Shown: positions 26,723-35,790, counted from the first letter of the stretch. The stretch is DNA of 64,000 nt from Spirochaetota bacterium (GCA_029547205.1 JAKPPT010000072.1:1-64000); one strand, 5' to 3'. Numbers and translations are program-made. The notes: generated by a model not told the origin, from the letters alone.

Positions 26723-27645
26723 GAAAACTCCGTTGAAGGTTTATAATAATATAATTTCCATTTATCACACTGGATGGATGATGTAAGGCTATCCGTTAAC
26801 AATTTGTCCAGGCGAGCATATACGTTTACAGTAACGGAAAGCACGTTTTCTGGAGTATGTTTACTTTCAATTTCAAAAGCTTCGCGGATTGGATCGTACT
26901 TGCGAATTACAGAAGCATTTGAAGAAAAAGGAAACGTCCCTGCATGACACGAAATTCTCAGTGAGACTGGTTTTTGCAATATATTGTCAAAAATATTAAA
27001 CAAATTTAATTTATTGATAATATCAATACCTGTTAATACAGCGTTGTTATAAATATCGCCATTAAAGAAAGCTATGAGACCACCATCGCCTTCCCAGAAC
27101 CATTCGCGGCCATCTCGTTTTAAAAATGAGTTAGTAATAAACGCATGAATATGGCGGTAAGCAGATTCTACATCGGTTTTTTTGTTTGAGCGAACATGCT
27201 CGGAGTTTCTTACAATGTCAATTTTCAAAAACGTAAATGAATAGTTTGAGCCTTCATGCAACCTTCCCCAGTTGATTGTAGCCTGTTTTGTGGTATCTTC
27301 CATGAATCGGTTAATTTCAGGATTATAGAGAAAACCTTCTGCTGCAATATGCTTGATCATTTCGTCAAGATAGAGAATTGGAAATTCTCTGCCCATATAG
27401 CCTCTCGAGTTGAGTATAATTAGATACTCAAGCAAATCGAGAAACATATCAAGAGCGATGCAGTCATCGATTACCTGACGAGCAGTCTGCTGTGCGGTAA
27501 GGGGAATGTTGTGCGGACAGCCAGTGCGTTCATAGATATCATAATTTTCAATAACCTGAGATGCAACATGAATAATCATGCGGACATCAAGTGATTCATA
27601 CAAACTTTTTATGGCTAAAGAGCGTAAAGCATTTCTAACGCGCAT
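26713..27645 (-). CDS. Class III nucleotide cyclase-homology protein, possibly active
   Basis: The 310-residue protein has an N-terminal helical region (1-135) that I do not recognise. Its C-terminal domain reads as a class III adenylate/guanylate cyclase. Both metal-binding Asp appear present (D143 in FLKIDIVRN, D187 in WEGDGGLIAFF). SVTVNVYARLDKL has the transition-state Asn and Arg (N274, R278) at the usual spacing of four, and LRISCHAG matches the strand before it. The usual Lys before GDG is not seen, so nucleotide choice is unclear. It overlaps the degenerate cyclase-like gene by 10 bases, suggesting a heteromeric pair. Confidence 0.6.
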   Translation of the reverse strand: MRVRNALRSLAIKSLYESLDVRMIIHVASQVIENYDIYERTGCPHNIPLTAQQTARQVIDDCIALDMFLDLLEYLIILNSRGYMGREFPILYLDEMIKHIAAEGFLYNPEINRFMEDTTKQATINWGRLHEGSNYSFTFLKIDIVRNSEHVRSNKKTDVESAYRHIHAFITNSFLKRDGREWFWEGDGGLIAFFNGDIYNNAVLTGIDIINKLNLFNIFDNILQKPVSLRISCHAGTFPFSSNASVIRKYDPIREAFEIESKHTPENVLSVTVNVYARLDKLLTDSLTSSIQCDKWKLYYYKPSTEFSCK

Positions 27646-27686
27646 GCACTGTCCCTTAATTTTTGTTCTATACGTTTGCTAGTATT

Positions 27687-28361
27687 TTATACGATAGTAT
27701 AGGTTTTAGCAACATTTTCTTTTTGTGTGCGTAAGTAATCTGCAATTGCAGTATCGTACATGCTTTGTCTTTCAAAAACAGCTTCCGCCATGTTAATTCT
27801 ATCTTTTAACGTGAGCCTACCATTATTTTTTTCAAGTGCTTGCATGATTTGTGCATAATATTCGGGTGAAGGAACGGGACAGACGCGCAAAAAGTTTTTA
27901 GCAGCTGCACGAAGCAGTGTAGGTCCTCCAATATCAATATGCTGGCGTGCTGTTTCAAAACTATCAGCTTGGTCGCTTGCTTGAGTAAATGGATAGAGAT
28001 TGCAGATAACCATATCAAACTGAACAGCATCGTATCGGGCTAAATCTGCTTCATGCTCTCGATCAAACGGTTCAGCAAGCAATCCAAGGTATATTTTCCA
28101 GTCTAATGTCTTAACAAGGCCACCTTTCATTTCCGGCTGACCGGTGTATCTTGTCATATCAACGAGATGTGCGCCAGATCGCTCACCTAATAACTGCTGG
28201 ATAAAACTGTACGTTCCACCTGTAGCATAAAAACGTACTCCCGGGCAGTAGCGGAGCAGGGCTACCAGCATGTTTTCAAGTCCGCTTTTGTCATAGACAG
28301 AAACAATAACATTACGAATAGGTACAGCATCCTGTATTTTTTCTACATGGTTAAAAGCCAT
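27687..28361 (-). CDS. purH: IMP cyclohydrolase, stand-alone PurH N-terminal domain
   Basis: This domain closes FAICAR to IMP, the last step of purine synthesis. The protein has only about 224 residues. SVYDKSGL, YATGGTYSFI and IDIGGPTLLRAAAKN are clear PurH motifs. The AICAR formyltransferase half of bifunctional PurH is absent and not found downstream. The motif usually written VKTLHPKIHGG is VKTLDWKIYLG here, a variant of active-site surroundings. ATG 28361 has AAGGAG five bases upstream; the GTG two codons earlier overlaps that site. Last gene of folD-folE2-purH. Confidence 0.88.
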   Translation of the reverse strand: MAFNHVEKIQDAVPIRNVIVSVYDKSGLENMLVALLRYCPGVRFYATGGTYSFIQQLLGERSGAHLVDMTRYTGQPEMKGGLVKTLDWKIYLGLLAEPFDREHEADLARYDAVQFDMVICNLYPFTQASDQADSFETARQHIDIGGPTLLRAAAKNFLRVCPVPSPEYYAQIMQALEKNNGRLTLKDRINMAEAVFERQSMYDTAIADYLRTQKENVAKTYTIV

Positions 28362-28363
28362 TG

Positions 28364-29161
28364 TCACTCCTTGTGAGCTTGATAGTGAACCATTGCAAAA
28401 GCCGAATGGTTATGGATACTTTCAAAATTTTCCGCTTCTACTGTAAACTCTGGAAACTGTTTCAATGCTTCAAGCTTAAGGTACACTTCCCGAACTAAAT
28501 CCTCAACGAAACGAGGGTTTTCGTATGCAGTTTCCGTTACAAATTTTTCATCACTTCTTTTTAATAATGTAAACACAGCACTTGAAGCGCATGATTCAAC
28601 GAGTCCGATAATATCTTCAATCCAGAAGAACGGACCGAGGTGCAGCGATACGGTAACAATACCGCGCTGATTGTGAGCTCCGTATTTGCTAATTGCTTTC
28701 GAGCATGGACACACTGTTTGAACCGGTATAGAAATAGAAACAATAAAGTTATGTTTATTGGTATTAACCATGCCCTGAAATGCGCATTCATACCGCATTA
28801 TACTTTTTTGATGAGAAACAGGAGCTTCTTTTTCAATAAAATAGGGGAAATGAATATCAGCATAGGCAGTTTCAGCATGGAGAGCGGTACGGACTTCTTT
28901 AAGCATGGTTAGAAAATGGGGCATTGATAAGTCTTTCCGGTGTTTATTAAACACTTCTATAAAGCGGCTCATGTGAGTGCCCTTGAACTCATGCGGCAGA
29001 TCAACAAAAAGGTTTACAATCGCACTCGTATGCTGAACACCATTTGCCTTATCGAGCACCGTTATTGGGTATTCAAGCCCCTTTACACCTACTTTGTTGA
29101 TGGGAATTTTTCTAAAATCTTTTTGATTCTGAACATCAATGTGATGCAATTGTTTTCCCAC
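28364..29161 (-). CDS. folE2: GTP cyclohydrolase FolE2 (type IB)
   Basis: FolE2 converts GTP to dihydroneopterin triphosphate, the entry to folate. The 265-residue protein shows the catalytic Cys in QTVCPCSKAIS (about 147-157), KYGAHNQRG just after, and FVEDLVREV with the Glu near the end. Type IB enzymes can use metals other than zinc. It lies between folD (6 bases) and purH (2 bases), forming a folate and one-carbon/purine operon. Confidence 0.95.
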   Translation of the reverse strand: MGKQLHHIDVQNQKDFRKIPINKVGVKGLEYPITVLDKANGVQHTSAIVNLFVDLPHEFKGTHMSRFIEVFNKHRKDLSMPHFLTMLKEVRTALHAETAYADIHFPYFIEKEAPVSHQKSIMRYECAFQGMVNTNKHNFIVSISIPVQTVCPCSKAISKYGAHNQRGIVTVSLHLGPFFWIEDIIGLVESCASSAVFTLLKRSDEKFVTETAYENPRFVEDLVREVYLKLEALKQFPEFTVEAENFESIHNHSAFAMVHYQAHKE

Positions 29162-29167
29162 GTGTGA

Positions 29168-30043
29168 TTATACACTCATCTTTTCTGCTGCAGCAACAGT
29201 ATTATAGAGCAGCATTGTAATAGTCATGGGTCCGACTCCGCCTGGAACTGGAGTAATAAACCCTGCCACATCAAGCACCTCGTCAAACAAAACGTCGCCG
29301 ACCAGTTTCCAGCCTTTTTTTGACTGCGGTGCAGGTACTCTGTTTACACCTACATCGATTACGCAGGCACCTGGTTTGACCATATCAGCAGTGATAAGCC
29401 CGGCTTTTCCGGCACAGGCAATGAGAATGTCAGCATGTTTTGTAAAATCCGCAAGGTTTACGGTGCCGGTATGACAGATCGTAACGGTGGCATTGATTTC
29501 TTTGCGAATGAGCAGATTAGCGAGTGGTTTTCCCACAATGTTCGATCGTCCTACCACAACTGCATGTGTGCCTTTAGTTGGTATTCCAGTGTGTTCAATT
29601 AGTTTGATAATTCCGTGCGGTGTACAGGGAATGAAAGCATCCTGTCCCAGGAGCATTTTCCCCAGATTGATACTCGTAAATCCATCAACATCCTTTTCTG
29701 GAGCAATAGCCTCGATAACGGAAAATTCATCGATATGTCCGGGAAGCGGTAGCTGTACAAGAATCCCATGTACAGCTTTATCGGCATTGAGTTTGTGAAT
29801 GAGAGCAACGAGTTCCTCTGTCCTGGTTGTATCGGGAAGGCGGTACTCAAAACTTTTCATGCCGATATCTGCACAAGCCTGTTCTTTAGCAGTTACATAC
29901 GAAACGCTCGCAGGATCCTCTCCAACAAGAATAACTGCCAGTCCCGGAACAATGTTTTTATGTTTAAGCGCACTGATTCGTTCGCTCAGGGCACTGCGGA
30001 TTTCCTGTGCAACCAGTTTACCATCGATAATTGATGCAGGCAT
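29168..30043 (-). CDS. folD: Bifunctional methylene-THF dehydrogenase / methenyl-THF cyclohydrolase FolD
   Basis: FolD interconverts 5,10-methylene-THF and 10-formyl-THF and so supplies formyl groups for purine synthesis. Active-site Lys and Tyr are in SYVTAKEQAC (about 49-58); DGFTSINLG, VVGRSNIVGKPLA (NADP site) and the C-terminal PGGVGPMT signature follow. Length of 291 is normal. GGAGG precedes ATG, and a promoter lies at 30070-30098. Confidence 0.97.
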   Translation of the reverse strand: MPASIIDGKLVAQEIRSALSERISALKHKNIVPGLAVILVGEDPASVSYVTAKEQACADIGMKSFEYRLPDTTRTEELVALIHKLNADKAVHGILVQLPLPGHIDEFSVIEAIAPEKDVDGFTSINLGKMLLGQDAFIPCTPHGIIKLIEHTGIPTKGTHAVVVGRSNIVGKPLANLLIRKEINATVTICHTGTVNLADFTKHADILIACAGKAGLITADMVKPGACVIDVGVNRVPAPQSKKGWKLVGDVLFDEVLDVAGFITPVPGGVGPMTITMLLYNTVAAAEKMSV

Positions 30044-30069
30044 GTTTCCTCCATAATTAAGGTACTACA

Positions 30070-30098
30070 ATAATAGTAAAATATTAAAAATAACACAA
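30070..30098 (-). promoter_or_regulatory. Promoter of folD-folE2-purH
   Basis: On the minus strand TTGTGT (30098-30093) and TATTAT (30075-30070) are 17 bases apart, 26 bases before the folD ATG. Confidence 0.5.
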
Positions 30099-30325
30099 CT
30101 ATAGGGTACATGTATGCATTTCCATACACTTTGTTTGAAGAGGGATAGCAGGAAGTGCGTCTAGCATATCGATCAGCTATCTAAAGCTATACTTTGAAGT
30201 ACGATTTCAGTGATGTATGCGTGCAGGTATATAGATTGTGTGCTGTCAGGAATCGAATGTACTATGTGCTTTTTTCCCCGGGATATGGTTTGAATTATTA
30301 TTTAGAGTTTATTTTTAATCTTTAA
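30099..30325. other. Intergenic stretch without recognised genes
   Basis: Between the divergent folD and lipoprotein promoters I find no ORF with codon-like pattern, no tRNA and no strong hairpin. It contains mixed sequence up to about 30290, then becomes very AT-rich, which may serve as an UP-like element for the promoter that follows. Confidence 0.5.
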
Positions 30326-30353
30326 TTGAAAATTTAACACAGCGTGCTATATT
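30326..30353 (+). promoter_or_regulatory. Promoter of the propeller-type lipoprotein gene
   Basis: TTGAAA (30326-30331) and TATATT (30348-30353) are 16 bases apart, with AT-rich DNA upstream; the ATG is at 30393. Confidence 0.5.
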
Positions 30354-30392
30354 TTGAAAAAAGAGAAATATACTTAAAAAGTAGGGAAAGCA

Positions 30393-30914
30393 ATGAAAAG
30401 CGTTGTACACTCATCACTATTTTTAATTCTTTCCCTGGTAATACTTTCCTGCGCAGTCGACAACACCATTGACCAGGGAACGGTTCCAGAATGGAAGATT
30501 TTAGGGTCAGCAGGCCAAGGCGCAAGCATTGGCAATTACCTGGATCTGGCGGTAGATTTGAATGACTACCCCGTGGTGGCCTATGTGGATTTGGCACACA
30601 AAATTTCAGTAAAACGCTGGGACGGAACACAATGGGTTTTTATTGGGAGTCCAGCCTTTTCTCCTGTCACAACCGATACGGTAGACCTTGCACTCAATTC
30701 TCTGAACCAGCCCCTTGTAGCATTTATAAGCAATGACAATCGTAAAGCCATGGTCATGCAATGGGATGGAAACAGCTGGGTCACACTCGGAGAAGGGGGA
30801 ATCTCTAAAGGAACAGCAAAACTGATTCATATAGCCCTAAAAACGGATAAACCAATCATAGCTTTTAAGGATCTGAGCCATGAAGGAAAACTCACGGTCA
30901 TGATCTATGAATAA
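30393..30914 (+). CDS. Short lipoprotein with propeller-like repeats, possibly truncated
   Basis: The signal ends in VILSC (about Cys20), so this is a lipoprotein of about 150 mature residues. Two repeats are plain: a run such as DLAVDLNDYPVVAYVD, a strand ISVKRWDGTQWVFIG, and again DLALNSLNQPLVAFIS followed by VMQWDGNSWVTLG. A third begins (HIALKTDKPIIAFKDLS) but stops after KLTVMIYE, just where its WDG..W strand should come. Such repeats normally build multi-bladed propellers, so this may be a 3'-truncated copy or a minimal module. Its base composition seems richer in G and C than its surroundings. Function is unknown; a surface location is likely. Confidence 0.72.
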   Translation: MKSVVHSSLFLILSLVILSCAVDNTIDQGTVPEWKILGSAGQGASIGNYLDLAVDLNDYPVVAYVDLAHKISVKRWDGTQWVFIGSPAFSPVTTDTVDLALNSLNQPLVAFISNDNRKAMVMQWDGNSWVTLGEGGISKGTAKLIHIALKTDKPIIAFKDLSHEGKLTVMIYE

Positions 30915-30933
30915 TAGTCGATAAAAGTGAGGA

Positions 30934-31051
30934 GGTATGTTATTAAGCCAACATACCAGCTATTCGAATACCAGCATCAAAGCCTATACACCATTTGATG
31001 AGCGGCATGTAACCAGTTAGTAACTGGCGTACTTTGTATGATGCTGGTATT
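30934..31051. repeat. Complex of inverted repeats after the lipoprotein gene
   Basis: Three stems are packed here. GGTATGTT/AACATACC spans 30934-30957. A perfect 13-base inverted repeat, AATACCAGCATCA and TGATGCTGGTATT, spans 30967-30979 and 31039-31051. Inside it, CCAGTT/AACTGG forms a small hairpin at 31013-31027. The outer arms end in TTTTGT on the plus strand. It lies between convergent genes and could act as a bidirectional terminator, but it is more elaborate than that needs. It might also be a small mobile repeat or a recombination site. Confidence 0.6.
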
Positions 31052-31066
31052 TTGTAGCTAAAAAGT

Positions 31067-33049
31067 TTACTCGCTTTGTTTTTCTGCAATATCCCTTCCC
31101 GGAAGCTCTACACAGTGCAATATTTTATTGATTTTTTCATAGGGAGGAATATAGGCAGTAAATTTAAAGAATACTTCTTTCCCCTTTTTAGTTACAATGC
31201 GTACATGTTCGTCAAGATTAACGGTTATGGGTGCATCATAATCGGGGAAGTATTCAAATTTGCGTGGAACAACAATAAGCGACTCTCCATCGTAATATAC
31301 ATCTGCAATTCGATTAGGAAAAGGATAAAGAAAAATATAAAAATCACTCAATTTGCCGCCTATTGTTTTTTTACCACCGGCATGCAAAACTTTAATGTTA
31401 CGATTTCCGATGCATCGGTTCTGATTTTCTACAATAAACTCAACTTTAATGGTGCCCGGCTTTACGATTGATGGATTATATTCAATTGGAGCTTTGTGTC
31501 GGACTACTATCTGTGCAGGTTCTTTTTTCTGCAGTTTGCTAAACAATTGTTCCTGTCGAGCTTTTTGCATTGACGATACACTTGTAAGGACAGAGAGCTT
31601 ATCAGGTCCACGTTTAGGTGTGGTAATCGTTTCAATGTTTTTATGGCTATGGGTGTCTATTGTTTCCAGTACGTTTTGAGTTTGTTTTTTCTGGGAATTA
31701 AGATAGGTTTCAAGCGTTTTAGTTTTAAAATCTGCAGTTTCAGTTGTCACTGCTGGCACATGAGTAAGTACTTCAGCAGTATGAGATGAACTGGTTGGCT
31801 CCAGCGTTGTAGCTGATTTTTTAACAGTAGTGGATGCCAGTACCTGAGCTGCCCGTTGTTCACGGTGCAAACTTTGCCCGGCAATCTGCTGTACCTGCAT
31901 GGAATCGTAAACAGCATCTACAACAGGTTGTTCTGCTTGTTTGTGTATGGAACGGATATAGAGCAGTATAATGATAACAAGCGCAATAATAGCAGCAATA
32001 ATGAGTATCGATAGAATCAAGTGGGTTACATTACTCACAATTGATGCTATAAAAGAATATTTAAGATTGACTGATGTTTGCAGTACGGGTGGAATTACTC
32101 TGAGATTATCATAAAAAACTGGTTCAAAGGTAATAGTTTGTTCACCAGCCTGCCAGTCTCTCGGAAATGCAACTGGGACTGAAATGGTCTTAGACGATTG
32201 TGCAGGAATAACTGCAGATGCTTTTCCGTTCAATACATTTGTTTTGCCATTTACAATTACTTTTACTACTTCGATAGCAGCTTCTGTATCGCTTGTATTG
32301 GTAAAGGTTACTGGAATTCTAAAAGTGTAATTTCTTTTCCCCAGATTGGCAGGACAGGATATCTGAATAAGAGAAAGGGCCTTTCCTATGACTTCCTGTT
32401 CACTACCTTTCTGGTATTCTACAGCTGTAGTACCGGTAGAATTTGCGATAGTTTCCGTATAGATACCTGCACCAGGTGCTGTACTATTCTCTGTTCCTGC
32501 TGTTGTTTCGCTCGTAAAAGGTACCGTAATAAGTTTAAATGTCCAGTTCTGGCTCTTAATCTTATCCGCAATTCTGGTTATTTCTGTTTTTACGGCTTCA
32601 TTTGTTAAAGGATAATAGGGAGAGGATGTAAGTGGAGCATGCATACCGTCGGTAATCATCACGATTACCTTGTTAGAATCAGAAGGTAGATCCAGCGTCC
32701 ATTTCCAGGTACTTTCAAGTGCGGTAATTAAATCAGTGCTCGTTCCCAGTGGATACAATAATAAAACACCAGCAACTATTGCATTTATATCAGCGTTTGT
32801 CAGCACTTCTTTGCTGATTGGATTTTGTACAGTATCAGAAAAAGTCAGCACATGAAAGCGGTCGCCATAACGTAAATAAGAAGGCAAAATTGATTTGCAA
32901 ATAAACTCTGCAACATCATTGTAATAAGGAATCATGCTTTGACTTGAATCTAAAAGAATAATGAGATCAGTAGTGGACTGAGCATATGTTACTGTTGAAA
33001 TACCAAGTACAATGACTGCAAGAAAAATTGTTAATAACTTTTTGGTCAT
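31067..33049 (-). CDS. VWA-domain membrane protein
   Basis: The 660-residue protein has a signal peptide (1-23), then a von Willebrand A domain with a full MIDAS: DSSQS (Asp34), the Thr in PLGTSTD, and Asp in VIMITDGMH. It binds a divalent cation and probably a protein ligand outside the cytoplasm. After a beta-rich region comes one membrane helix (about 340-365). The cytoplasmic tail is rich in Thr, Gln and Lys (about 370-520) and ends in a beta-rich domain (about 530-650). It follows the GreA fusion gene by 15 bases. It resembles envelope VWA proteins, but no precise function is known. Confidence 0.8.
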   Translation of the reverse strand: MTKKLLTIFLAVIVLGISTVTYAQSTTDLIILLDSSQSMIPYYNDVAEFICKSILPSYLRYGDRFHVLTFSDTVQNPISKEVLTNADINAIVAGVLLLYPLGTSTDLITALESTWKWTLDLPSDSNKVIVMITDGMHAPLTSSPYYPLTNEAVKTEITRIADKIKSQNWTFKLITVPFTSETTAGTENSTAPGAGIYTETIANSTGTTAVEYQKGSEQEVIGKALSLIQISCPANLGKRNYTFRIPVTFTNTSDTEAAIEVVKVIVNGKTNVLNGKASAVIPAQSSKTISVPVAFPRDWQAGEQTITFEPVFYDNLRVIPPVLQTSVNLKYSFIASIVSNVTHLILSILIIAAIIALVIIILLYIRSIHKQAEQPVVDAVYDSMQVQQIAGQSLHREQRAAQVLASTTVKKSATTLEPTSSSHTAEVLTHVPAVTTETADFKTKTLETYLNSQKKQTQNVLETIDTHSHKNIETITTPKRGPDKLSVLTSVSSMQKARQEQLFSKLQKKEPAQIVVRHKAPIEYNPSIVKPGTIKVEFIVENQNRCIGNRNIKVLHAGGKKTIGGKLSDFYIFLYPFPNRIADVYYDGESLIVVPRKFEYFPDYDAPITVNLDEHVRIVTKKGKEVFFKFTAYIPPYEKINKILHCVELPGRDIAEKQSE

Positions 33050-33064
33050 AATGATACTCCTTTA

Positions 33065-35749
33065 TCAAATATCCGCCAATTCAATTTTAATAACTTTATA
33101 ATTAAACTGCTTTTCATTTATTGAGAATGAAAGCATGTCATCGACTTTATGGTTTACTAATTTTTTACCAAGCGGTGAAAGGTAAGAAATAATATTATTA
33201 GCGGGATCTGATTCCCACGGACCCAATATTGTAAAAACTTCATTTTTATTTGTATTAAGATTCAGCAATGTAACTTTGGTTCCAAAAGAAATCTTTGTCG
33301 TAGAGGCACTTGCTCTATCAAAAATCTGAGCACGTTCAATCTCGTTCTTAAGTTTGGCAATTTTTGAATTCAGTTCATCTTGTTTTTCCTTAGCAGCCTT
33401 ATATTCTGCATTTTCACGAAGATCGCCCAGCGAGAGAGCAAATGCAATTTCTTTTTGATTTGCAGGCACATCTTCATTAACTAATTTATTGAGCTGCTGT
33501 GTTTTTTCATTATATTTCTTTTCTGTTACAATTAAGCCGCGAGAAACAATTGATCGTTCTTCTTCCTGGAATTTAAAGTCGGGGAAGCGTTCCTGTATTT
33601 TTTTCCGAATATTTAATTTAATTGCCGGATCGATGGTTCTTACATCGGAAATAAGCGCATACATACGTTCAACTGCTTCTTTGCTTGACTGTTCAATAAA
33701 TTTGGTAATTGCACCATCTCTGAATAAAAAGTTATCAATGGCTTTAATCAGTTTTTTATTCTCAACAGTGTTTTTATGGTTTTCGATTTCTTTATAACAG
33801 ATATCAAGTATATGAATGAGAATAATGAGAACCTTATCGTAATAACGATAGAGTGGCTCTATCCATTTTTCTGTCCAGAGCGACCGGATCATCCAGATAA
33901 ATGTTGAGCGGTAATCTCGATAATTTTCTATAACATTATTAAAGAGTCGAAGCAGCTGTTCTGTTTCACCAGCATCAAGAAGAATATCAATCATCGACTT
34001 AAGTTGAGTTGTTGGTAGTAGCTCCATGTAAATGGATACCCAGTTTGCAAGAGTCTGCTTGATGGTCTGAAGCAGCATCTGCCTGAGATTAGTGTCTTTA
34101 ATAAAATTATAGAGAGCTGTGAAATCTGTATCTTTTGTAACAAGTTCTGTAAATGACACTGTTAGATATTTTTTTAACATTGTATGATGCTGAGCAAGTT
34201 CTTTGATAAAGAGATACGCAGCAATTGAATATTCATCTGATGTCTGTCCTGTTTTGATAAATGTTGCAACAAACTCAATCATTTCTGTAAAAAGCTCAGA
34301 ATCGGTATCGCCGCCCTTATCAATAAAATTGCGAATGCATTGGAGTCGTGAAAAAAAGTTTTTCTCAGCCTTAAATTGATTGTATGTTTTTTCCTCAAAC
34401 GTAAGCGGCCTGTCACGGACCATGTAGGTATTTACTGAATCACTTGTATTGCCAATAGTAGGATCGGTCTGCAGAATATCTTTAGCTTTTTTGCTCCACG
34501 ATGTCCATTCGCTTTCGGTGAGAATTGCGGGAACAAGTTCTTTTTTAATAGTTTTGAGATCTGTATTGTTATCAAAGCTCTTTATAAGAATCTTGAGCGC
34601 CCATGAAATATCAGACTTTATTTTCTCTTTTAGAACTTCCTGTTTCATGATTGCTTTTAATACCCAGATATGATCTTTGGGTAGTACCTTGAGGTTATCA
34701 AAAGCCATTTTCAGGGTCATTTCGTGATTGCGTTTTTTAGCAAAATCAATATAAATATTTTCACCTTCTATTGAACGGATACGTCCGATACTCCAGTTTC
34801 TATGATATACAAAGTTTCCTACATCAAACTGAATGTGTTTTTCGAAATCGCTTATTGCTTCAAAAATAGCGCGGTATGTTTGAGAAATATTGGATATGCG
34901 CAGGCATTCTTCAAGCCGTGAATGGTTTGCATACTTTGCTCTATAGCATTCTACAATTTCTTTTCTCATAACAGGATTTCGGTCTTCATATTCAAGTATT
35001 TGTTTAAGAATAAGTATGGATGTATCCCAGTCTTTTTTAGTTTTATATACTTTATACAAATCCTCGAGGAGCTGCGCTGCTTTTTCACCGCTGATATTTT
35101 TTGCAATTTTCTTTTGTACATACAGGAAAAAGTAAACATCAGAAGGCGTTAGGGTTATAAGTTTTTCCCACATTTCTTTTATCATTGCAAATTGTCCCTT
35201 TGCAATGAAGCGGTGCAAAGCTTTGCGGTAATAGTCAATTGCAGTTTCAAGATCATTTTTTTGTTCATAGTATTCTGCAATTGTTTTAACAAGTTCGGTT
35301 TCTTCTGTGTCGATGCGGATTAATCGTTCCCAGATAGCAAATTTTTCTTCATTTTTGTTTTCATTCTCATAGCACTCTGCCAATCTGATAAGTGCATTAC
35401 GATTTTCTACATAATCAAGTACCCTGAGACAGATATATTCAACGATGTTCCATTTATGGTTTTCTGTAAAAATATTGAGCAGTTCCACTATTGGAGAGTC
35501 GTCAAGTGTCTGACGGGTTAGGTTTATAATACCGGTTAGATATAATGCAATAATGCTGTTCTTTGAATGTGCCAGATGTTCTGAGCAGATTTGATATATT
35601 TCATCTACCAGTTTCTCTTTTGCAGCTTCATGATAAATATTATCTAATTCTTTTATTTGATTGACAGTGTACGCAGAAATTGCTGCACGTGTCCATTTTT
35701 CTTCATTGAGCATTTCCTGTGTTCGTTTGAGTATTCCAGATTCAGCCAT
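33065..35749 (-). CDS. greA: GreA-type transcript cleavage factor with long N-terminal extension
   Basis: The last 150 residues of this 894-residue protein are a complete GreA. A coiled coil contains GDLRENAEYKAAKEKQ, whose Asp and Glu are the acids that enter the polymerase secondary channel, and an FKBP-like C-terminal domain follows (FGTKVTLLNLNTNKNEV, SPLGKKLVNHKVDD). The first 740 residues are helical with TPR-like segments (60-200) and a small beta insert near 300-350 (FVYHRNWSIGRIRSIEGENI). Long GreA proteins of this type are known from treponemes, so the fusion is a lineage trait. It probably rescues stalled polymerase; the extension's role is unknown. Confidence 0.88.
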   Translation of the reverse strand: MAESGILKRTQEMLNEEKWTRAAISAYTVNQIKELDNIYHEAAKEKLVDEIYQICSEHLAHSKNSIIALYLTGIINLTRQTLDDSPIVELLNIFTENHKWNIVEYICLRVLDYVENRNALIRLAECYENENKNEEKFAIWERLIRIDTEETELVKTIAEYYEQKNDLETAIDYYRKALHRFIAKGQFAMIKEMWEKLITLTPSDVYFFLYVQKKIAKNISGEKAAQLLEDLYKVYKTKKDWDTSILILKQILEYEDRNPVMRKEIVECYRAKYANHSRLEECLRISNISQTYRAIFEAISDFEKHIQFDVGNFVYHRNWSIGRIRSIEGENIYIDFAKKRNHEMTLKMAFDNLKVLPKDHIWVLKAIMKQEVLKEKIKSDISWALKILIKSFDNNTDLKTIKKELVPAILTESEWTSWSKKAKDILQTDPTIGNTSDSVNTYMVRDRPLTFEEKTYNQFKAEKNFFSRLQCIRNFIDKGGDTDSELFTEMIEFVATFIKTGQTSDEYSIAAYLFIKELAQHHTMLKKYLTVSFTELVTKDTDFTALYNFIKDTNLRQMLLQTIKQTLANWVSIYMELLPTTQLKSMIDILLDAGETEQLLRLFNNVIENYRDYRSTFIWMIRSLWTEKWIEPLYRYYDKVLIILIHILDICYKEIENHKNTVENKKLIKAIDNFLFRDGAITKFIEQSSKEAVERMYALISDVRTIDPAIKLNIRKKIQERFPDFKFQEEERSIVSRGLIVTEKKYNEKTQQLNKLVNEDVPANQKEIAFALSLGDLRENAEYKAAKEKQDELNSKIAKLKNEIERAQIFDRASASTTKISFGTKVTLLNLNTNKNEVFTILGPWESDPANNIISYLSPLGKKLVNHKVDDMLSFSINEKQFNYKVIKIELADI

Positions 35750-35790
35750 TATAGTTCTCCTTATGTATAGTACAGAATAAAATCCTCATG

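Noticed and set aside
30934-31051. Integron attC site
   Set aside because: The nested inverted repeats resemble one in outline, but no RYYYAAC and GTTRRRY boxes occur at the ends and no integrase is in view.
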